Positions 36,131 through 45,862 of a stretch of DNA of 64,000 nt are shown piece by piece. The stretch is from assembly GCF_022811925.1 (NCBI RefSeq), contig NZ_CP065511.1, positions 4,085,501-4,149,500 on the forward strand, written 5' to 3'. The DNA comes from Cytobacillus oceanisediminis. Its GTDB lineage: Bacteria; Bacillota; Bacilli; Bacillales; Cytobacillaceae. The notes under the pieces are model-generated. The model was not told where the DNA came from, searched no databases, and saw only the letters and a list, made by a program, of their open reading frames with translations. The translations under genes were made by a program, and so were the position numbers. Numbering within the stretch: the first letter of the stretch is position 1; every line of letters starts with the position of its first letter.

Positions 36131-36988
36131 TTAGCTTTCTTTTTTCACTGATATTATAGCGTTATCTATTAAACGGGCCTTTGAGAATTTAACGGCCATT
36201 GCGATGATGATTTTACCTTCCAGTCGGGAAAGCTGTTTAAGATGCGGATAGGATAGAATTTCAATATAATCTATTTCCCCGCTTGTATTTTTTTTAATGA
36301 ATTCCCTCATGCGTGCGAGAATCCTTTGAGGATCATGCTCCCCTTCAGCTATAGCGGACTCCGCCACCTTAAGACTTTGATGGAGAGCTGTTGCCTGGTC
36401 GCGTTCTGCCGGAAGAAGATGTACGTTCCTTGAGCTCTTAGCCAGGCCATCTTCTTCCCGGACCGTCTGAACAGGGACAATTTCCACTGGAATATTGAAA
36501 TCTCTTACTAGTCCATCAACAACGGCCACCTGCTGAGCATCCTTCATCCCAAAATATACTTTATCAGGCTGTACAATGTTAAAGAGCTTTATAAGGACCG
36601 TTGCAACACCATCGAAATGTCCCGGCCTGGATTTTCCGCATAAAACATCCGTTCGGTCCTGTACTTTGGCTGTTACAGATGGAGTCACAGGATACATTTC
36701 CTCTGCTGAAGGAAAGAAGATGTAGTCATTCCCATCTTTCTCTGCAAGGCTGCTGTCACGCTGAAAATCCCTGGGATATGTCGCTAGATCTTCTTTAGGG
36801 CCGAATTGAAGCGGATTGACAAAAATGCTTACCACTGTCACATCATTTTCTTTTCTGGCGGCACTTAATAAGGAAAGATGGCCTTCATGCAAATAACCCA
36901 TAGTAGGGACGAAGCCGATTGTCTTTCCTTCCCTCTTAAGCTGTAAAGCAATACTTTGCATTTCTCTTATTTTGTTAATCGTTCTCAT
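36131..36988 (-). CDS. panC: Pantothenate synthetase
   Basis: 285 residues. Joins pantoate and beta-alanine using ATP. Signature segments: [16 protein letters not shown] (HIGH-like), [25 protein letters not shown] and the KMSKS-like SSRNVHL. The ATG overlaps the panB stop (ATGA), and GGAGGAAAAGC lies upstream inside panB. Confidence 0.97.
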   Translation of the reverse strand: MRTINKIREMQSIALQLKREGKTIGFVPTMGYLHEGHLSLLSAARKENDVTVVSIFVNPLQFGPKEDLATYPRDFQRDSSLAEKDGNDYIFFPSAEEMYPVTPSVTAKVQDRTDVLCGKSRPGHFDGVATVLIKLFNIVQPDKVYFGMKDAQQVAVVDGLVRDFNIPVEIVPVQTVREEDGLAKSSRNVHLLPAERDQATALHQSLKVAESAIAEGEHDPQRILARMREFIKKNTSGEIDYIEILSYPHLKQLSRLEGKIIIAMAVKFSKARLIDNAIISVKKES

Positions 36989-37821
36989 GCTTTTCCTCCA
37001 TACAAGCTCTGCAGCTCTTCCTCTTTCATCTTGAAAGAATGGGAATCATCAGGAAATGATCCGTTCTTCACTTCTGCAGAATAAGCCGCAAGGCTATCGC
37101 CGATAATCGGGTTCAGGTTTTCATACTGTTTCACAAACTTGGGAACACGCTCTACACCGTATCCCAATACATCATGGTAAACAAGAACCTGTCCATCTGT
37201 ATTCTTGCCGGCACCGATCCCAATGACAGGAATCGTCAATTCTTCAGTAATCTGCTTTGCCAGCTGTTTTGGAACACACTCGAGGACAAGAGCGAAAGCT
37301 CCAGCCCTCTCACATTCCCTGGCATCATCAATCAGCTTTCTGGCTGCTTCAGCGTTTTTCCCCTGGACTTTGTATCCGCCCAGGACCCCCACGGATTGTG
37401 GTGTCAGGCCCAGGTGGGCAACAACAGGAATGCCTGCTTTTGTTAACGCTCCGATATGTTGTGCGACTTCATCACCGCCTTCAAGCTTAACAGCATGTGC
37501 TCCTGTTTCCTGAATAAGCCTTGCTCCATTTATAAGTGTATCTTTTGCGGACAAATGATAGCTCATAAACGGCATATCAATCACAATGAATGTATTTTTT
37601 GCTCCTCGCTTGACAGCTTTTCCATGATGTATCATATCCTCCATTGTAACAGGAACGGTTGAATCATATCCCAGCACTACCATCCCAAGCGAGTCCCCCA
37701 CAAGAATCATGTCCACATTGGCCATTTCGGCCTGTTTGGCAGCAGGGAAATCATAAGCGGTCAGCATGACAATTTTCTCTTCATTTTCCTTCATTTTTAG
37801 AAAATCAGTTGTTTGCTTCAT
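36985..37821 (-). CDS. panB: 3-methyl-2-oxobutanoate hydroxymethyltransferase
   Basis: 278 residues. Transfers a hydroxymethyl group from methylene-THF to ketoisovalerate, the first step to pantothenate. A TIM barrel with [14 protein letters not shown], the metal-binding [13 protein letters not shown] and [17 protein letters not shown]. First gene of the panBCD operon; GGAGG-like site upstream. A 270-base gap with the birA terminator separates it from birA. Confidence 0.97.
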   Translation of the reverse strand: MKQTTDFLKMKENEEKIVMLTAYDFPAAKQAEMANVDMILVGDSLGMVVLGYDSTVPVTMEDMIHHGKAVKRGAKNTFIVIDMPFMSYHLSAKDTLINGARLIQETGAHAVKLEGGDEVAQHIGALTKAGIPVVAHLGLTPQSVGVLGGYKVQGKNAEAARKLIDDARECERAGAFALVLECVPKQLAKQITEELTIPVIGIGAGKNTDGQVLVYHDVLGYGVERVPKFVKQYENLNPIIGDSLAAYSAEVKNGSFPDDSHSFKMKEEELQSLYGGKA

Positions 37822-37833
37822 TATTCGTCCTCC

Positions 37834-38049
37834 TTATGCAGGAAGAGGCAATAAAACTTCCAAATGAGTTAAAAAACAGAACATTAAAAAAATCCTTCTG
37901 AAGGCAGAAGGATTTTGCAATAGCTCATATATCAGTTCATCCCTCTGTCCCGGTCCATTTTTTGGATCTAGGCAGATATCTATTAATTTTATGATTCTTG
38001 CAAAAAGGTGCAGTTCTTTTAAGGATACTGCCCATAAAAAGTATATCAA
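37834..38049 (-). pseudogene. Possible small or decayed reading frame before panB
   Basis: A 71-codon open frame starting at TTG. A central part (IKLIDICLDPKNGPGQRDELIYELLQ) looks like normal protein, but there is no ribosome site and the last third runs through the birA terminator hairpin. It could be a decayed gene, a panB leader, or chance. No family recognised. Confidence 0.2.
37889..37916 (-). terminator. birA terminator
   Basis: AAAATCCTTCTG pairs with CAGAAGGATTTT around CCTT, with a T-run on the minus strand. It separates the ypjD-to-birA transcript from panBCD, so panB needs its own promoter, presumably in 37822-37885. Confidence 0.85.
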
Positions 38050-38090
38050 AAAGGCAAAAGAATTGGCTATAAAAATTTTAGGCGTGCAAA

Positions 38091-39074
38091 TTAGACTTCC
38101 AGCTCAATGTCCGCAGAATAGACGTGATGGACCTTTCCGCTGCTGTCTTCAATCATCAGGACTCCATCTTCTGTAATTCCAAGAGCCTTGCCATATATGC
38201 TGCCGGTAATAGTTCTTGCAGTAAGGTTCTTACCAATGCTGACAGCATAACTCTCCCATAAAAGCTTAATCGGATAGAAGCCTTTATCTAAATACAGTTT
38301 ATAAAGGTCTTCCAGTTTGCCCAGCAATACTCTAATCAGCTCCGCTCTGGAAAGCTTTTCGCCTTTTTCAATGGATAAAGAAGTGGCAATGTCTTTAAGT
38401 TCATCTGGATAATCATCAAGCTCCTGGTTAACATTGATTCCAATGCCGATGATTATTGAAATAATGCGGTCTGCATCCGCCTGCAGTTCAGTCAGGATTC
38501 CCGTAACTTTTTTCCCGTTCATTAATATATCATTCGGCCATTTAATTTGCGGTGTTAAATCTGTCAGCTCTTCAATCGCCTGTACAACAGCCACTGCTGT
38601 AATGAGCGTAAGCTGCGGTGCTTTCGGAGGTGGAATGTTCGGCCTCAGGATAACACTCATCCATACGCCTGTTGATTTTGGGGAATGCCATCTCCTGTCC
38701 ATTCTTCCCCTGCCTGACAGCTGTTCTTCCGCAATGACGACTGTTCCTTCCTGCGCACCTTCGTACGCAAGGCGGTGGGCAATCTTCTGTGTTGAGTCAA
38801 CACTTTCTTCATGATGAATTTGACGGCCAAGTGTTTCAGTCTGCAGACCCAGCCTGATTTCATCAGGAGTAACCTTTTCAGGTGTTTTCGTAATCCGATA
38901 TCCTTTTCTTCTGACCGCTTCCAGTTCAAAACCTTCTTTCCTCAGCTCTTCAATATGCTTCCATACAGCCGTTCTTGAACAGCCAATCAGGTCGGCTAAA
39001 TACTGGCCAGAAAGGTATTCCTCCTTGCTTTTCGTAAAAGCATCAATCAATTTTTTCCTAATTTCTGATTGCAA
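38091..39074 (-). CDS. birA: Biotin protein ligase / biotin repressor BirA
   Basis: 327 residues. The N-terminal winged helix (LADLIGCSRTAVWKHIEELRK) binds DNA of biotin genes; the central ligase domain has the biotinyl-AMP loop SGRGRMDRRWHSP and the catalytic IKWPNDI. The C-terminal SH3-like domain ends in HHVYSADIEL. It biotinylates acetyl-CoA and pyruvate carboxylases. The start is taken as TTG 39074, inside the 3' end of cca, giving the same length as B. subtilis BirA; a GTG at 39086 has no spacing to its ribosome site. Confidence 0.95.
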   Translation of the reverse strand: MQSEIRKKLIDAFTKSKEEYLSGQYLADLIGCSRTAVWKHIEELRKEGFELEAVRRKGYRITKTPEKVTPDEIRLGLQTETLGRQIHHEESVDSTQKIAHRLAYEGAQEGTVVIAEEQLSGRGRMDRRWHSPKSTGVWMSVILRPNIPPPKAPQLTLITAVAVVQAIEELTDLTPQIKWPNDILMNGKKVTGILTELQADADRIISIIIGIGINVNQELDDYPDELKDIATSLSIEKGEKLSRAELIRVLLGKLEDLYKLYLDKGFYPIKLLWESYAVSIGKNLTARTITGSIYGKALGITEDGVLMIEDSSGKVHHVYSADIELEV

Positions 39075-40255
39075 TTTATGAGCCACTCCCTTATGGATTC
39101 ATTGCTATTATTCAATTCGCCGCGCAAGACAGCTTTCTCCGTTTTTTCAAGCTCCGCTTTGATCCAGGGGCCAGGAGGTTTGCCAAACCAATCCATCAGG
39201 TTATCTCCAGTAAGCTGAAGATCGCTTCTCTCTTTAATCGGCAGGGAATTATATTGACTCACCAGCATATCGGTTCCCGTGCTTGAGTCCTCATGCACGA
39301 TTACGTTGCGAACCCGCTCGGCGTTTAGTGAAACGCACCCTGCCTGGTAAAGGGAATGGGAATCCCACTTGTTTTTGGCTCTATATCGAATCCATCTATT
39401 AATTGCCAATATCTTTTTTATTTTCTTTACAGGCAGTTTCCAGCTTTTAAAAAAGGCTTCAGCCTGCGACTCGCCCAAATCAAAGATGCATGCAAGAAAG
39501 GCCCACATTTCATCCACTGTCAGTTCAGCTGCATTATAATCTTCTGCCTGCATTAATTCCTTTTGGAAGCCAGACATATTTGGCAGATACTTAGACAATC
39601 CTGTTTCCCCAATGACCTTAAGAGCCTTCATCCGGCTGGTTCCTGCTAATAGCTTTTCGAATTCTGCCAGCTTTCTTTCCACTGCAATGTTTTCAAGTAA
39701 ATGAGCCAAAGATGCCAAAGCATCATAAGTTTTTTTTTCAATTTCGAATGCAAGCTGACTAAAAAAGCGGACTGCCCTCATCATTCGAAGTGCATCTTCA
39801 GTAAATCTCTCAGCAGGCTGTCCAACGGTACATATCCTTTTTTCCTCTATAGCGCCCCTGCCGTTAAAGGGATCAATAAGCCGCCCTTCCTTATCCATGG
39901 CAATGGCGTTCATCGTAAAATCTCTTCTTTTCAAATCCTCTTCCAGAGATCTGATAAATTGAACCTCTGAAGGCCGCCTAAAATCCAGATATTCAGCCTC
40001 TGTCCTGAAAGTTGTAATTTCATAGGGTATTCCATTATATAGGACAACCACAGTGCCATGCTCAATGCCCACATCAAGTGTTCTTGAAAATATAGTTTTT
40101 ACTTCCTCAGGGGCAGCGGAAGTGGCAATATCGACGTCCGCAATTTCTTTACCAAGGATATGATCCCTGACAGAACCTCCAACAAAATAGGCCTCATAGC
40201 CTGCCGCTTCTATATCCTCGAGCACAGGAACTGCCTTTAAAAAAGCTTCATTCAT
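39047..40255 (-). CDS. cca: CCA-adding tRNA nucleotidyltransferase
   Basis: 402 residues, class II. Adds or repairs the 3' CCA of tRNAs. The head domain has YFVGGSVRD and the metal-binding DVDIATSA (about 25-45), then [12 protein letters not shown] and the nucleotide-recognising motif [16 protein letters not shown]. Its ATG overlaps the bshA stop (ATGA), and AAAGGTGA precedes it. Its 3' end overlaps birA. Confidence 0.96.
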   Translation of the reverse strand: MNEAFLKAVPVLEDIEAAGYEAYFVGGSVRDHILGKEIADVDIATSAAPEEVKTIFSRTLDVGIEHGTVVVLYNGIPYEITTFRTEAEYLDFRRPSEVQFIRSLEEDLKRRDFTMNAIAMDKEGRLIDPFNGRGAIEEKRICTVGQPAERFTEDALRMMRAVRFFSQLAFEIEKKTYDALASLAHLLENIAVERKLAEFEKLLAGTSRMKALKVIGETGLSKYLPNMSGFQKELMQAEDYNAAELTVDEMWAFLACIFDLGESQAEAFFKSWKLPVKKIKKILAINRWIRYRAKNKWDSHSLYQAGCVSLNAERVRNVIVHEDSSTGTDMLVSQYNSLPIKERSDLQLTGDNLMDWFGKPPGPWIKAELEKTEKAVLRGELNNSNESIREWLINCNQKLGKN

Positions 40256-41397
40256 CCAAGGTCACCTTTTTCCAAAAGTTCATAATAAAACTCTTCATAT
40301 TGAATGACAATCTGGCCGGCACTGAACCTGTCTTTTGCAAGTGAAATGGATTGGGAAGCAAACCTTTTAAGAAGGAGCTCATCCTTAAGCAGTTTAATTG
40401 CTTTTCGTGAGATATCAGTTATATCCCCCAGAGTACAAATATAACCAGTCTCACCGTCGCTGATTACTTCTGGAATTCCCCCGACATTAGTGCCGATGCA
40501 TGGCACTCCGCATGCCATTGCCTCGAGAGCAACAAGTCCAAAGCTTTCCTTTTCGGATAATAAGAGCATTAAATCACTGATGCTGTATAGCTCCTCCAGA
40601 TTATCCTGTTTTCCCAAAAACAAGACTTTATCTTTAAGCTGCAGATCATTCACCAGCCTGCATATAACGGTCATTTCCGGTCCGTCTCCTACTAATAGCA
40701 GCTTGGAAGGAACTTCTTCCATGATTTTTGCAAAAGCCTTAACAACATCAGGCACCCGCTTTACACCGCGGAAATTGGAAACATGGATGATAACCTTCTC
40801 ATCCGCTTTTATGCCATATTCTTCTTTAAGATAAGCAGAATCGGTTTTCTTGTATATTCTTTCATCTATAAAGTTATAAACCGCTTTTATTGATTTATCA
40901 GGCTTGATCAGATCATAAGTTTGCGTAATGAGCGCATTGGATACCGCTGTAACGCCATCAGACTTTTCGATACCGAAACGGATCGCATCTGTCAGGGATG
41001 GATCATACCCGAGAACTGTAATATCTGTTCCATGAAGGGTCGTAACAATCTTAATATCCGTGCCGCTCATCTGCTTAGCCAGAATCGCACAAACTGCATG
41101 CGGAATTGCATAATGCACATGAAGAAGGTCAAGTCCTTCGCGTTTTATCACTTCTGCCATTTTACTTGCAAGCGCGATATCGTAAGGAGCATATTGGAAC
41201 ACAGAGTATTGATTTACATCTACCTGGTGATAAAAAATATTAGGGTACATCCTTTTCAGTCTAAAAGGGAGGCTTGAAGAAATAAAATGTATTTCATGGC
41301 CTTTTTCGGCCAGCATTTTACCCAGTTCTGTTGCCACAACACCTGATCCTCCCACCGTAGGATAGCAGGTGATACCTATTTTTAATTTTTTTCTCAT
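40252..41397 (-). CDS. bshA: Bacillithiol glycosyltransferase BshA
   Basis: 381 residues of GT4. Makes N-acetylglucosaminyl-malate from UDP-GlcNAc and L-malate, the first step of bacillithiol synthesis. Features: [19 protein letters not shown] at the N-terminus, and [19 protein letters not shown] of the GT-B sugar-nucleotide site. It overlaps bshB1 and cca by 4 bases at each end. Confidence 0.96.
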   Translation of the reverse strand: MRKKLKIGITCYPTVGGSGVVATELGKMLAEKGHEIHFISSSLPFRLKRMYPNIFYHQVDVNQYSVFQYAPYDIALASKMAEVIKREGLDLLHVHYAIPHAVCAILAKQMSGTDIKIVTTLHGTDITVLGYDPSLTDAIRFGIEKSDGVTAVSNALITQTYDLIKPDKSIKAVYNFIDERIYKKTDSAYLKEEYGIKADEKVIIHVSNFRGVKRVPDVVKAFAKIMEEVPSKLLLVGDGPEMTVICRLVNDLQLKDKVLFLGKQDNLEELYSISDLMLLLSEKESFGLVALEAMACGVPCIGTNVGGIPEVISDGETGYICTLGDITDISRKAIKLLKDELLLKRFASQSISLAKDRFSAGQIVIQYEEFYYELLEKGDLG

Positions 41398-42110
41398 AAT
41401 TCTCCACCGAATATATCCATATTAACCACTAAGGGTTTATTCACTTTAAAACCCTCTGCATATTCCACCCCTGCCTGTTTTCCAAATAGGCTTTCCCTCG
41501 CTGCAACAGTCTCAATATAACCGTTGACAAGCGGTGTATCAAATGAACCAGGGCTTTTTGTAAATTGACTTCGATAAGACTCCAGTCCTGCAGCTTTTTT
41601 ATCCATAAAAGCTGAGATATCGATAAGGAAGTCAGGCTTATGGAAACCATTTATCATGTAAAAGTGCAGGCTTTTCACCTTATGAGGAGCAAAATTGCCG
41701 CCTGTTACATACTTCCTGATTCCGGCCGAAAAGACGGCTTCTTCCACCAGACGGGCACAATGTCCATGGTCAGGATGCCTGTCCTCCATATAAGGCGCAA
41801 ACACAAGAGCAGGCTTGTATTTACGGATCATTTCAGCAATCTTTTTTATGTACTCCTGGTTAAAATATAAACTCCTGTCCGGCAGATTAAGAGTCTCCCG
41901 GACACTAACCCCCAGAATTTCAGCTGCTTTTAGTGATTCCTCTTTACGGATTTCAACCGTCCCATTAGAAGAAAGCTCGGCCTGGGTCAAGTCGCATATT
42001 CCAATCTTTTTTCCAATCGAGGCAAATTTGGCAATTGTTCCGCCCATGCCGATTTCAACATCATCAGCATGCGCACCAAATGCCAGAATATCAAGATTAT
42101 CCAGGTTCAT
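41394..42110 (-). CDS. bshB1: Bacillithiol deacetylase BshB1
   Basis: 238 residues of the PIG-L/LmbE family. Removes the acetyl group from GlcNAc-malate. The zinc motif AHADDVE lies at about residues 13-19 and the second ligand set in [12 protein letters not shown]. It overlaps mgsA upstream by 14 bases and bshA downstream by 4. The last bacillithiol gene, bshC, is not in this window. Confidence 0.96.
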   Translation of the reverse strand: MNLDNLDILAFGAHADDVEIGMGGTIAKFASIGKKIGICDLTQAELSSNGTVEIRKEESLKAAEILGVSVRETLNLPDRSLYFNQEYIKKIAEMIRKYKPALVFAPYMEDRHPDHGHCARLVEEAVFSAGIRKYVTGGNFAPHKVKSLHFYMINGFHKPDFLIDISAFMDKKAAGLESYRSQFTKSPGSFDTPLVNGYIETVAARESLFGKQAGVEYAEGFKVNKPLVVNMDIFGGEL

Positions 42111-42519
42111 TCATGTCACCTTTTTCACTTACAATATTCCTCCATGATAAATCATTGCGTTCCAGGCCTTTAATAATAATTTCAGCAGTTCCCATATTAG
42201 TCGCCAATGGGACGGCATATACATCACAGAGGCGCACCAAAGCTGAGACATCCGGCTCATGAGGCTGAACAGTCAGAGGATCTCTGAAGAAAAATACAAC
42301 ATCCATTTTATTGTTGGCAATTAAAGCACCAATTTCCTGGTCCCCGCCAAGTGGTCCAGACTGAAAACGATGAATGGAAAGGCCAGTTTCTTTCATGATA
42401 CGTGACCCAGTTGTTCCAGTAGCATAAAGGGTATGTTCAGCAAGAATAGATTTATAGGCGATCGCAAATCTTACAATATCATCCTTTTTCTTATCATGGG
42501 CAATTAAGGCAATATTCAT
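42097..42519 (-). CDS. mgsA: Methylglyoxal synthase
   Basis: 140 residues. Converts dihydroxyacetone phosphate to methylglyoxal, an overflow route of glycolysis. Typical segments are [37 protein letters not shown] and [18 protein letters not shown], with the catalytic aspartate in GGDQ. It lies beside the bacillithiol genes, whose product helps detoxify methylglyoxal. Confidence 0.97.
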   Translation of the reverse strand: MNIALIAHDKKKDDIVRFAIAYKSILAEHTLYATGTTGSRIMKETGLSIHRFQSGPLGGDQEIGALIANNKMDVVFFFRDPLTVQPHEPDVSALVRLCDVYAVPLATNMGTAEIIIKGLERNDLSWRNIVSEKGDMNEPG

Positions 42520-42533
42520 GTTGGCACCCCTTC

Positions 42534-43337
42534 CTAATCGATAATATTTTCGAGGCCGTAGACGAGAGTATCAATTTTTAAAACTGTATCAACAGCAAGC
42601 TTTACTCCAGACATAAAGGAAGCCCTGTTATAGGAGTCGTGACGGATGGTCAATGTTTGTCCTTCAGAACCGAACATAACCTGCTGATGGGCAATCAGGC
42701 CTGGCAAGCGTACAGAGTGTATATGCATGCCATCAAAATTTGCGCCTCTTGCACCAGGAATCGTTTCCTTCTCCTGTGAGTGCCCCTGCTCCTTTTTCGC
42801 TCTTACATCAGCAATCATTTCCGCTGTTTTCACTGCAGTCCCAGATGGAGCATCCAATTTCTGGTCATGGTGCAGCTCTATAATTTCCACATCGTTAAAA
42901 TATCTTCCTGCCAATTGTGAGAATTTCATCATTAATACAGCACCAAGTGCAAAGTTTGGGGCGATAATGCAGCCGATTCCTTTTTCCTGGCAAAGTTCTT
43001 CAAGCTCTTTCAGATTTTCCTGCGAAAAGCCTGTTGTTCCAACAACTGGCCTTACACCATACTCCAGGGCAGTTTTTGTGTGGAACATTCCTACTTCCGG
43101 AGTGGTCAAATCGATAAGCACATCCGGTTTTAGTTCCTGAAAGCATAGAGCAAGATCTGTGTATACCGGAATTTGGCCAAACTGTGAGAATCCTTCAAAA
43201 TCGCCAAGATAACCCCCGCCATTTTTATGGTCGATTACAGCAGCTATTTCATAGTTTTCTGTACGATTAACCAGCTGGACTGCTTCGCTTCCCATTCGCC
43301 CCCGCGGTCCCGCTATAACAACTTTAACTTTATCCAT
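42534..43337 (-). CDS. dapB: 4-hydroxy-tetrahydrodipicolinate reductase
   Basis: 267 residues. An NAD(P)H-dependent step of lysine and diaminopimelate synthesis, which also feeds spore dipicolinate. The cofactor site is [14 protein letters not shown] (7-20), and [15 protein letters not shown] is the family signature with catalytic His and Lys. It is 14 bases downstream of ypjD and precedes mgsA. Confidence 0.97.
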   Translation of the reverse strand: MDKVKVVIAGPRGRMGSEAVQLVNRTENYEIAAVIDHKNGGGYLGDFEGFSQFGQIPVYTDLALCFQELKPDVLIDLTTPEVGMFHTKTALEYGVRPVVGTTGFSQENLKELEELCQEKGIGCIIAPNFALGAVLMMKFSQLAGRYFNDVEIIELHHDQKLDAPSGTAVKTAEMIADVRAKKEQGHSQEKETIPGARGANFDGMHIHSVRLPGLIAHQQVMFGSEGQTLTIRHDSYNRASFMSGVKLAVDTVLKIDTLVYGLENIID

Positions 43338-43351
43338 TGTCCTCTCTCCTT

Positions 43352-43684
43352 CTATTCTTCAATTCTTGTCCATCTGTCTTTATCCCGTGTGCTGAATTTT
43401 TTCATGACACGATCGTGCGCTTCTTCCAAGTCAATATTTAAGGAATTAGCAAAGCATATTAGAACAAAGAGCATATCTCCAAGCTCTTCTTCGATAGCCT
43501 TTTCTTCTTCGGTGGATTTTTTGGGTTTTTCACCATAGTGATGGTTCACTTCCCTGGATAGTTCCCCAAGTTCTTCTGTCATTCTTGCCAGCATGGCCAA
43601 TGGACTGAAATAACCTTCTTTAAATTGGCTTATGTATGAGTCTACTTCTGTTTGCATATCTTTGATTGTTTTTGCTGTTTGCAT
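43352..43684 (-). CDS. ypjD: MazG-like nucleotide pyrophosphohydrolase YpjD
   Basis: 110 residues, all helical. The metal-binding MazG pattern [15 protein letters not shown] and [16 protein letters not shown] (ExxE, then ExxxD) predicts cleavage of non-canonical nucleoside triphosphates to monophosphate and pyrophosphate. First gene of the long minus-strand run through dapB, mgsA, bshB1, bshA, cca and birA. GAGGTGAAAT lies before the ATG. Confidence 0.93.
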   Translation of the reverse strand: MQTAKTIKDMQTEVDSYISQFKEGYFSPLAMLARMTEELGELSREVNHHYGEKPKKSTEEEKAIEEELGDMLFVLICFANSLNIDLEEAHDRVMKKFSTRDKDRWTRIEE

Positions 43685-43827
43685 TTATTTCACCTCTGCT
43701 TTTAATAGGTGTATCTATATACGGAGTTTATCACTTTTCATGTTAAGCTAAAGATCGGCTATTTTACAAATATTTTTTATCATCGCGCTTAATTGATTCC
43801 CCTGTGCCTTCTTGTCCGGAAAGGTCA

Positions 43828-43863
43828 TTGCTCTTATATTCTGTATCTTATATAATTAGATAC
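43828..43863 (+). promoter_or_regulatory. ypjC promoter with overlapping palindrome
   Basis: -35 TTGCTC (43828-43833), 17-base spacer, perfect -10 TATAAT (43851-43856). The palindrome GTATCT-N9-AGATAC (43843-43863) encloses the -10 element, a likely operator for an unidentified repressor. Confidence 0.55.
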
Positions 43864-43901
43864 GCTTTGGTATTGTGATATTCAGGCAGTGGAGGGATAA
43901 T

Positions 43902-44774
43902 ATGCTTTTTGGGTTAAAGTTTAAGAATATTTTTTTCATTTTGCTTGGTGCGGCCATTTTTTCGTGGGGCCTTGTTCATTTTAATATGCAGAATAATTTG
44001 GCTGAAGGCGGATTCACCGGGATAACGCTGCTCTTATATTTCCTGTTCAAATGGGACCCTTCTTATACAAACTTGCTGCTAAATATCCCCCTATTCTTTA
44101 TAGGGTGGAAACTTCTTGGCAGGAATGTTTTTGTTTACACGATCATCGGAACGGTCGGTGTGTCCATTTTCTTATGGATTTTTCAGCGATACCAGATCGA
44201 AATGCCTTTAAAAGAGGATTTAACTCTTGCTTCTCTATTCGCCGGAGTCTTTATCGGGATTGGACTTGGGACCATTTTCAGGTATGGGGGCACAACAGGC
44301 GGAGTGGATATAATTGCGCGGCTTACCCATAAGTACGCAGGGGTCAGCATGGGAAAAACGATGTTCATTTTTGACTTTTTTGTTATAGCACTTTCTTTAA
44401 TTACATATTTGGATTATAGGGAAGCAATGTATACTCTTGTCGCTGTTTTTATCGGTGCCAAAGTAATTGATTTTATGCAAGAGGGCGCCTATGCAGCAAG
44501 GGGAGCGATGATTATTTCAGAACAAAATGATGCCATTGCCGATAAAATCATGAAAGAAATGGACCGGGGTGTCACTGTGTTAAAAGGCCACGGCTCCTTC
44601 ACCAAGAAAGAGCGGGAAGTGCTCTATTGTGTAGTTGGCCGTAATGAAATTGTGCGTTTGAAAAATGTCATTACAGCTGTTGATCCGCATGCATTTGTTT
44701 CGGTTACAGCTGTCCATGACGTACTGGGGGAAGGCTTTACTTTGGATGAAAATAAAAAGCCGGTTGAACGCTAA
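43902..44774 (+). CDS. ypjC: YitT/YpjC-family membrane protein (DUF2179)
   Basis: 290 residues. Five or six membrane segments (about 10-185) with ILLGAAIFSWGLVHFN and the Gly-rich GTIFRYGGTTGGVDIIAR, then a cytoplasmic DUF2179 domain (MKEMDRGVTVLKGHGSFTKK, about 222-241). The family is YitT; its transport role is unproven. The start is ATG 43902, with GGAGGG; an upstream frame to 43875 lacks a signal. It is divergent from ypjD. Confidence 0.92.
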   Translation: MLFGLKFKNIFFILLGAAIFSWGLVHFNMQNNLAEGGFTGITLLLYFLFKWDPSYTNLLLNIPLFFIGWKLLGRNVFVYTIIGTVGVSIFLWIFQRYQIEMPLKEDLTLASLFAGVFIGIGLGTIFRYGGTTGGVDIIARLTHKYAGVSMGKTMFIFDFFVIALSLITYLDYREAMYTLVAVFIGAKVIDFMQEGAYAARGAMIISEQNDAIADKIMKEMDRGVTVLKGHGSFTKKEREVLYCVVGRNEIVRLKNVITAVDPHAFVSVTAVHDVLGEGFTLDENKKPVER

Positions 44775-44786
44775 AAATAGTTCCAG

Positions 44787-44847
44787 GAGATGTTATAATG
44801 GGCATCTCTTTTTTTGGCAAAAAAAAAGCCAGCTAGCCGGCTTTTTT
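44787..44847. terminator. Two adjacent terminators between ypjC and yugP
   Basis: First, GAGATG pairs with CATCTC followed by TTTTTT on the plus strand (ends ypjC). Second, AAAAGCC pairs with GGCTTTT (44823-44847), working for both strands and ending the yugP transcript. Confidence 0.8.
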
Positions 44848-44849
44848 AC

Positions 44850-44881
44850 TGTCTAGCTCCAGGCACCTTCCGTTTTTCTTA
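44850..44881 (-). repeat. Dispersed hairpin repeat, copy 3 (internal deletion remnant)
   Basis: Read on the minus strand: TAAGAAAAACGGAAG fused directly to GGTGCCTGGAGCTAGACAG. These are the two ends of copy 2 with the centre lost. Its first TAA is the stop codon of the yugP-like gene. Confidence 0.75.
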
Positions 44882-45559
44882 CTCTGATCTTGTCATACCT
44901 GTGTAAATAAGGATTAAGCGCAGCAATTCCAGCACTGCAACAGCTGCTGCCGCCACATATGTCAATGCAGCTGCATTCAATACTTTTTTTGTTTCTCTTT
45001 CTTCATCGTTTCTGATAATTCCGAGGGACACTACCTGATCCATCGCACGATTAGAAGCATTGAACTCCACTGGAAGAGTGATTACCTGGAATATCACTGC
45101 AGCTGCCATAAAGATAATTCCCAGCAGCACCATTCCGCTCAACCCTGCAAAAAAACCGATCATGATCAGAATCCAGGAGAAGTTTGAACCAAGATTCGCA
45201 ACAGGCACCAGCGCATGGCGAAAACGCAGAAAAGCATAATCCTGATTATCCTGGATTGCATGGCCAACCTCATGAGCCGCAATAGCTGCAGCCGCCACTG
45301 AATGGCCGTGATAATTTGCTGCTGATAGCCTGACAGTCTTAGAACGCGGATCATAATGGTCTGTTAAATGTCCCCTGGTTTCCTCCACGCCAACGTTATA
45401 TAAGCCATTTTCATCCAGAATTCTTCTGGCTACTTCAGCACCTCTCATTTGCGTGGATGAAGGAACTTTTGAATATTTGCTGTAAGCTCCCTTTACTTTC
45501 ATTTGCGCCCAGAGCGGAACAAGAATAATTATTGCAAAATAAATGAGATATCCTCCCAT
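44879..45559 (-). CDS. yugP: YugP-type zinc metallopeptidase
   Basis: 226 residues, the length of B. subtilis YugP (225). A membrane-bound zinc protease: an N-terminal membrane segment, the zinc motif AAHEVGHAIQ (about 106-115), then membrane segments SWILIMIGFFAGLSGMVLLG and a C-terminal one. The third ligand is probably the Glu in PVEFNASNRA. Start at ATG 45559 with GGGAGGTAATAAA spacing. In B. subtilis yugP lies elsewhere; here it sits between copies of a dispersed repeat. Confidence 0.9.
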   Translation of the reverse strand: MGGYLIYFAIIILVPLWAQMKVKGAYSKYSKVPSSTQMRGAEVARRILDENGLYNVGVEETRGHLTDHYDPRSKTVRLSAANYHGHSVAAAAIAAHEVGHAIQDNQDYAFLRFRHALVPVANLGSNFSWILIMIGFFAGLSGMVLLGIIFMAAAVIFQVITLPVEFNASNRAMDQVVSLGIIRNDEERETKKVLNAAALTYVAAAAVAVLELLRLILIYTGMTRSE

Positions 45560-45738
45560 TTTATTACCTCCCATCAAGCTGATCATGTTGAATTTTAACG
45601 GCTGGCTTTCATATCTCCAGCATACGATTCCTTCTAACTATCTTTTTCCCCTTTCCCTTTATTGCAAAACGGAAAAGACGCTCAATTATTCTTTTTGTTC
45701 AAAGATAAGAGTGTAGAAATTTTTGAATTTCGAGGCCT

Positions 45739-45862
45739 GTCTAGCTCCAGCACCTACCCCCTCGAGGTCACAAGCCGATCCCCCCAAAAAGGCAAAGAAC
45801 GCCTTTCCGTGAGGCTCGTCTTGTGCTTGTCGGGGGTGAGCAAGGTGCTTCCGCTTTTCTTA
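45739..45862 (-). repeat. Dispersed hairpin repeat, copy 2 (full length)
   Basis: Read on the minus strand it starts TAAGAAAAGCGGAAGCACC directly after the ypjB stop codon and ends GGTGCTGGAGCTAGACA. Arms: GCACC with GGTGC, ACCCCC with GGGGGT. Where copy 1 has GCGCC/GGCGC this copy has GCACC/GGTGC, so both sides changed together and the hairpin is kept. Confidence 0.85.

Noticed and set aside
37205..37513. Overlapping plus-strand frames across panB
   Set aside because: They are opposite a clear panB gene and show no family features.
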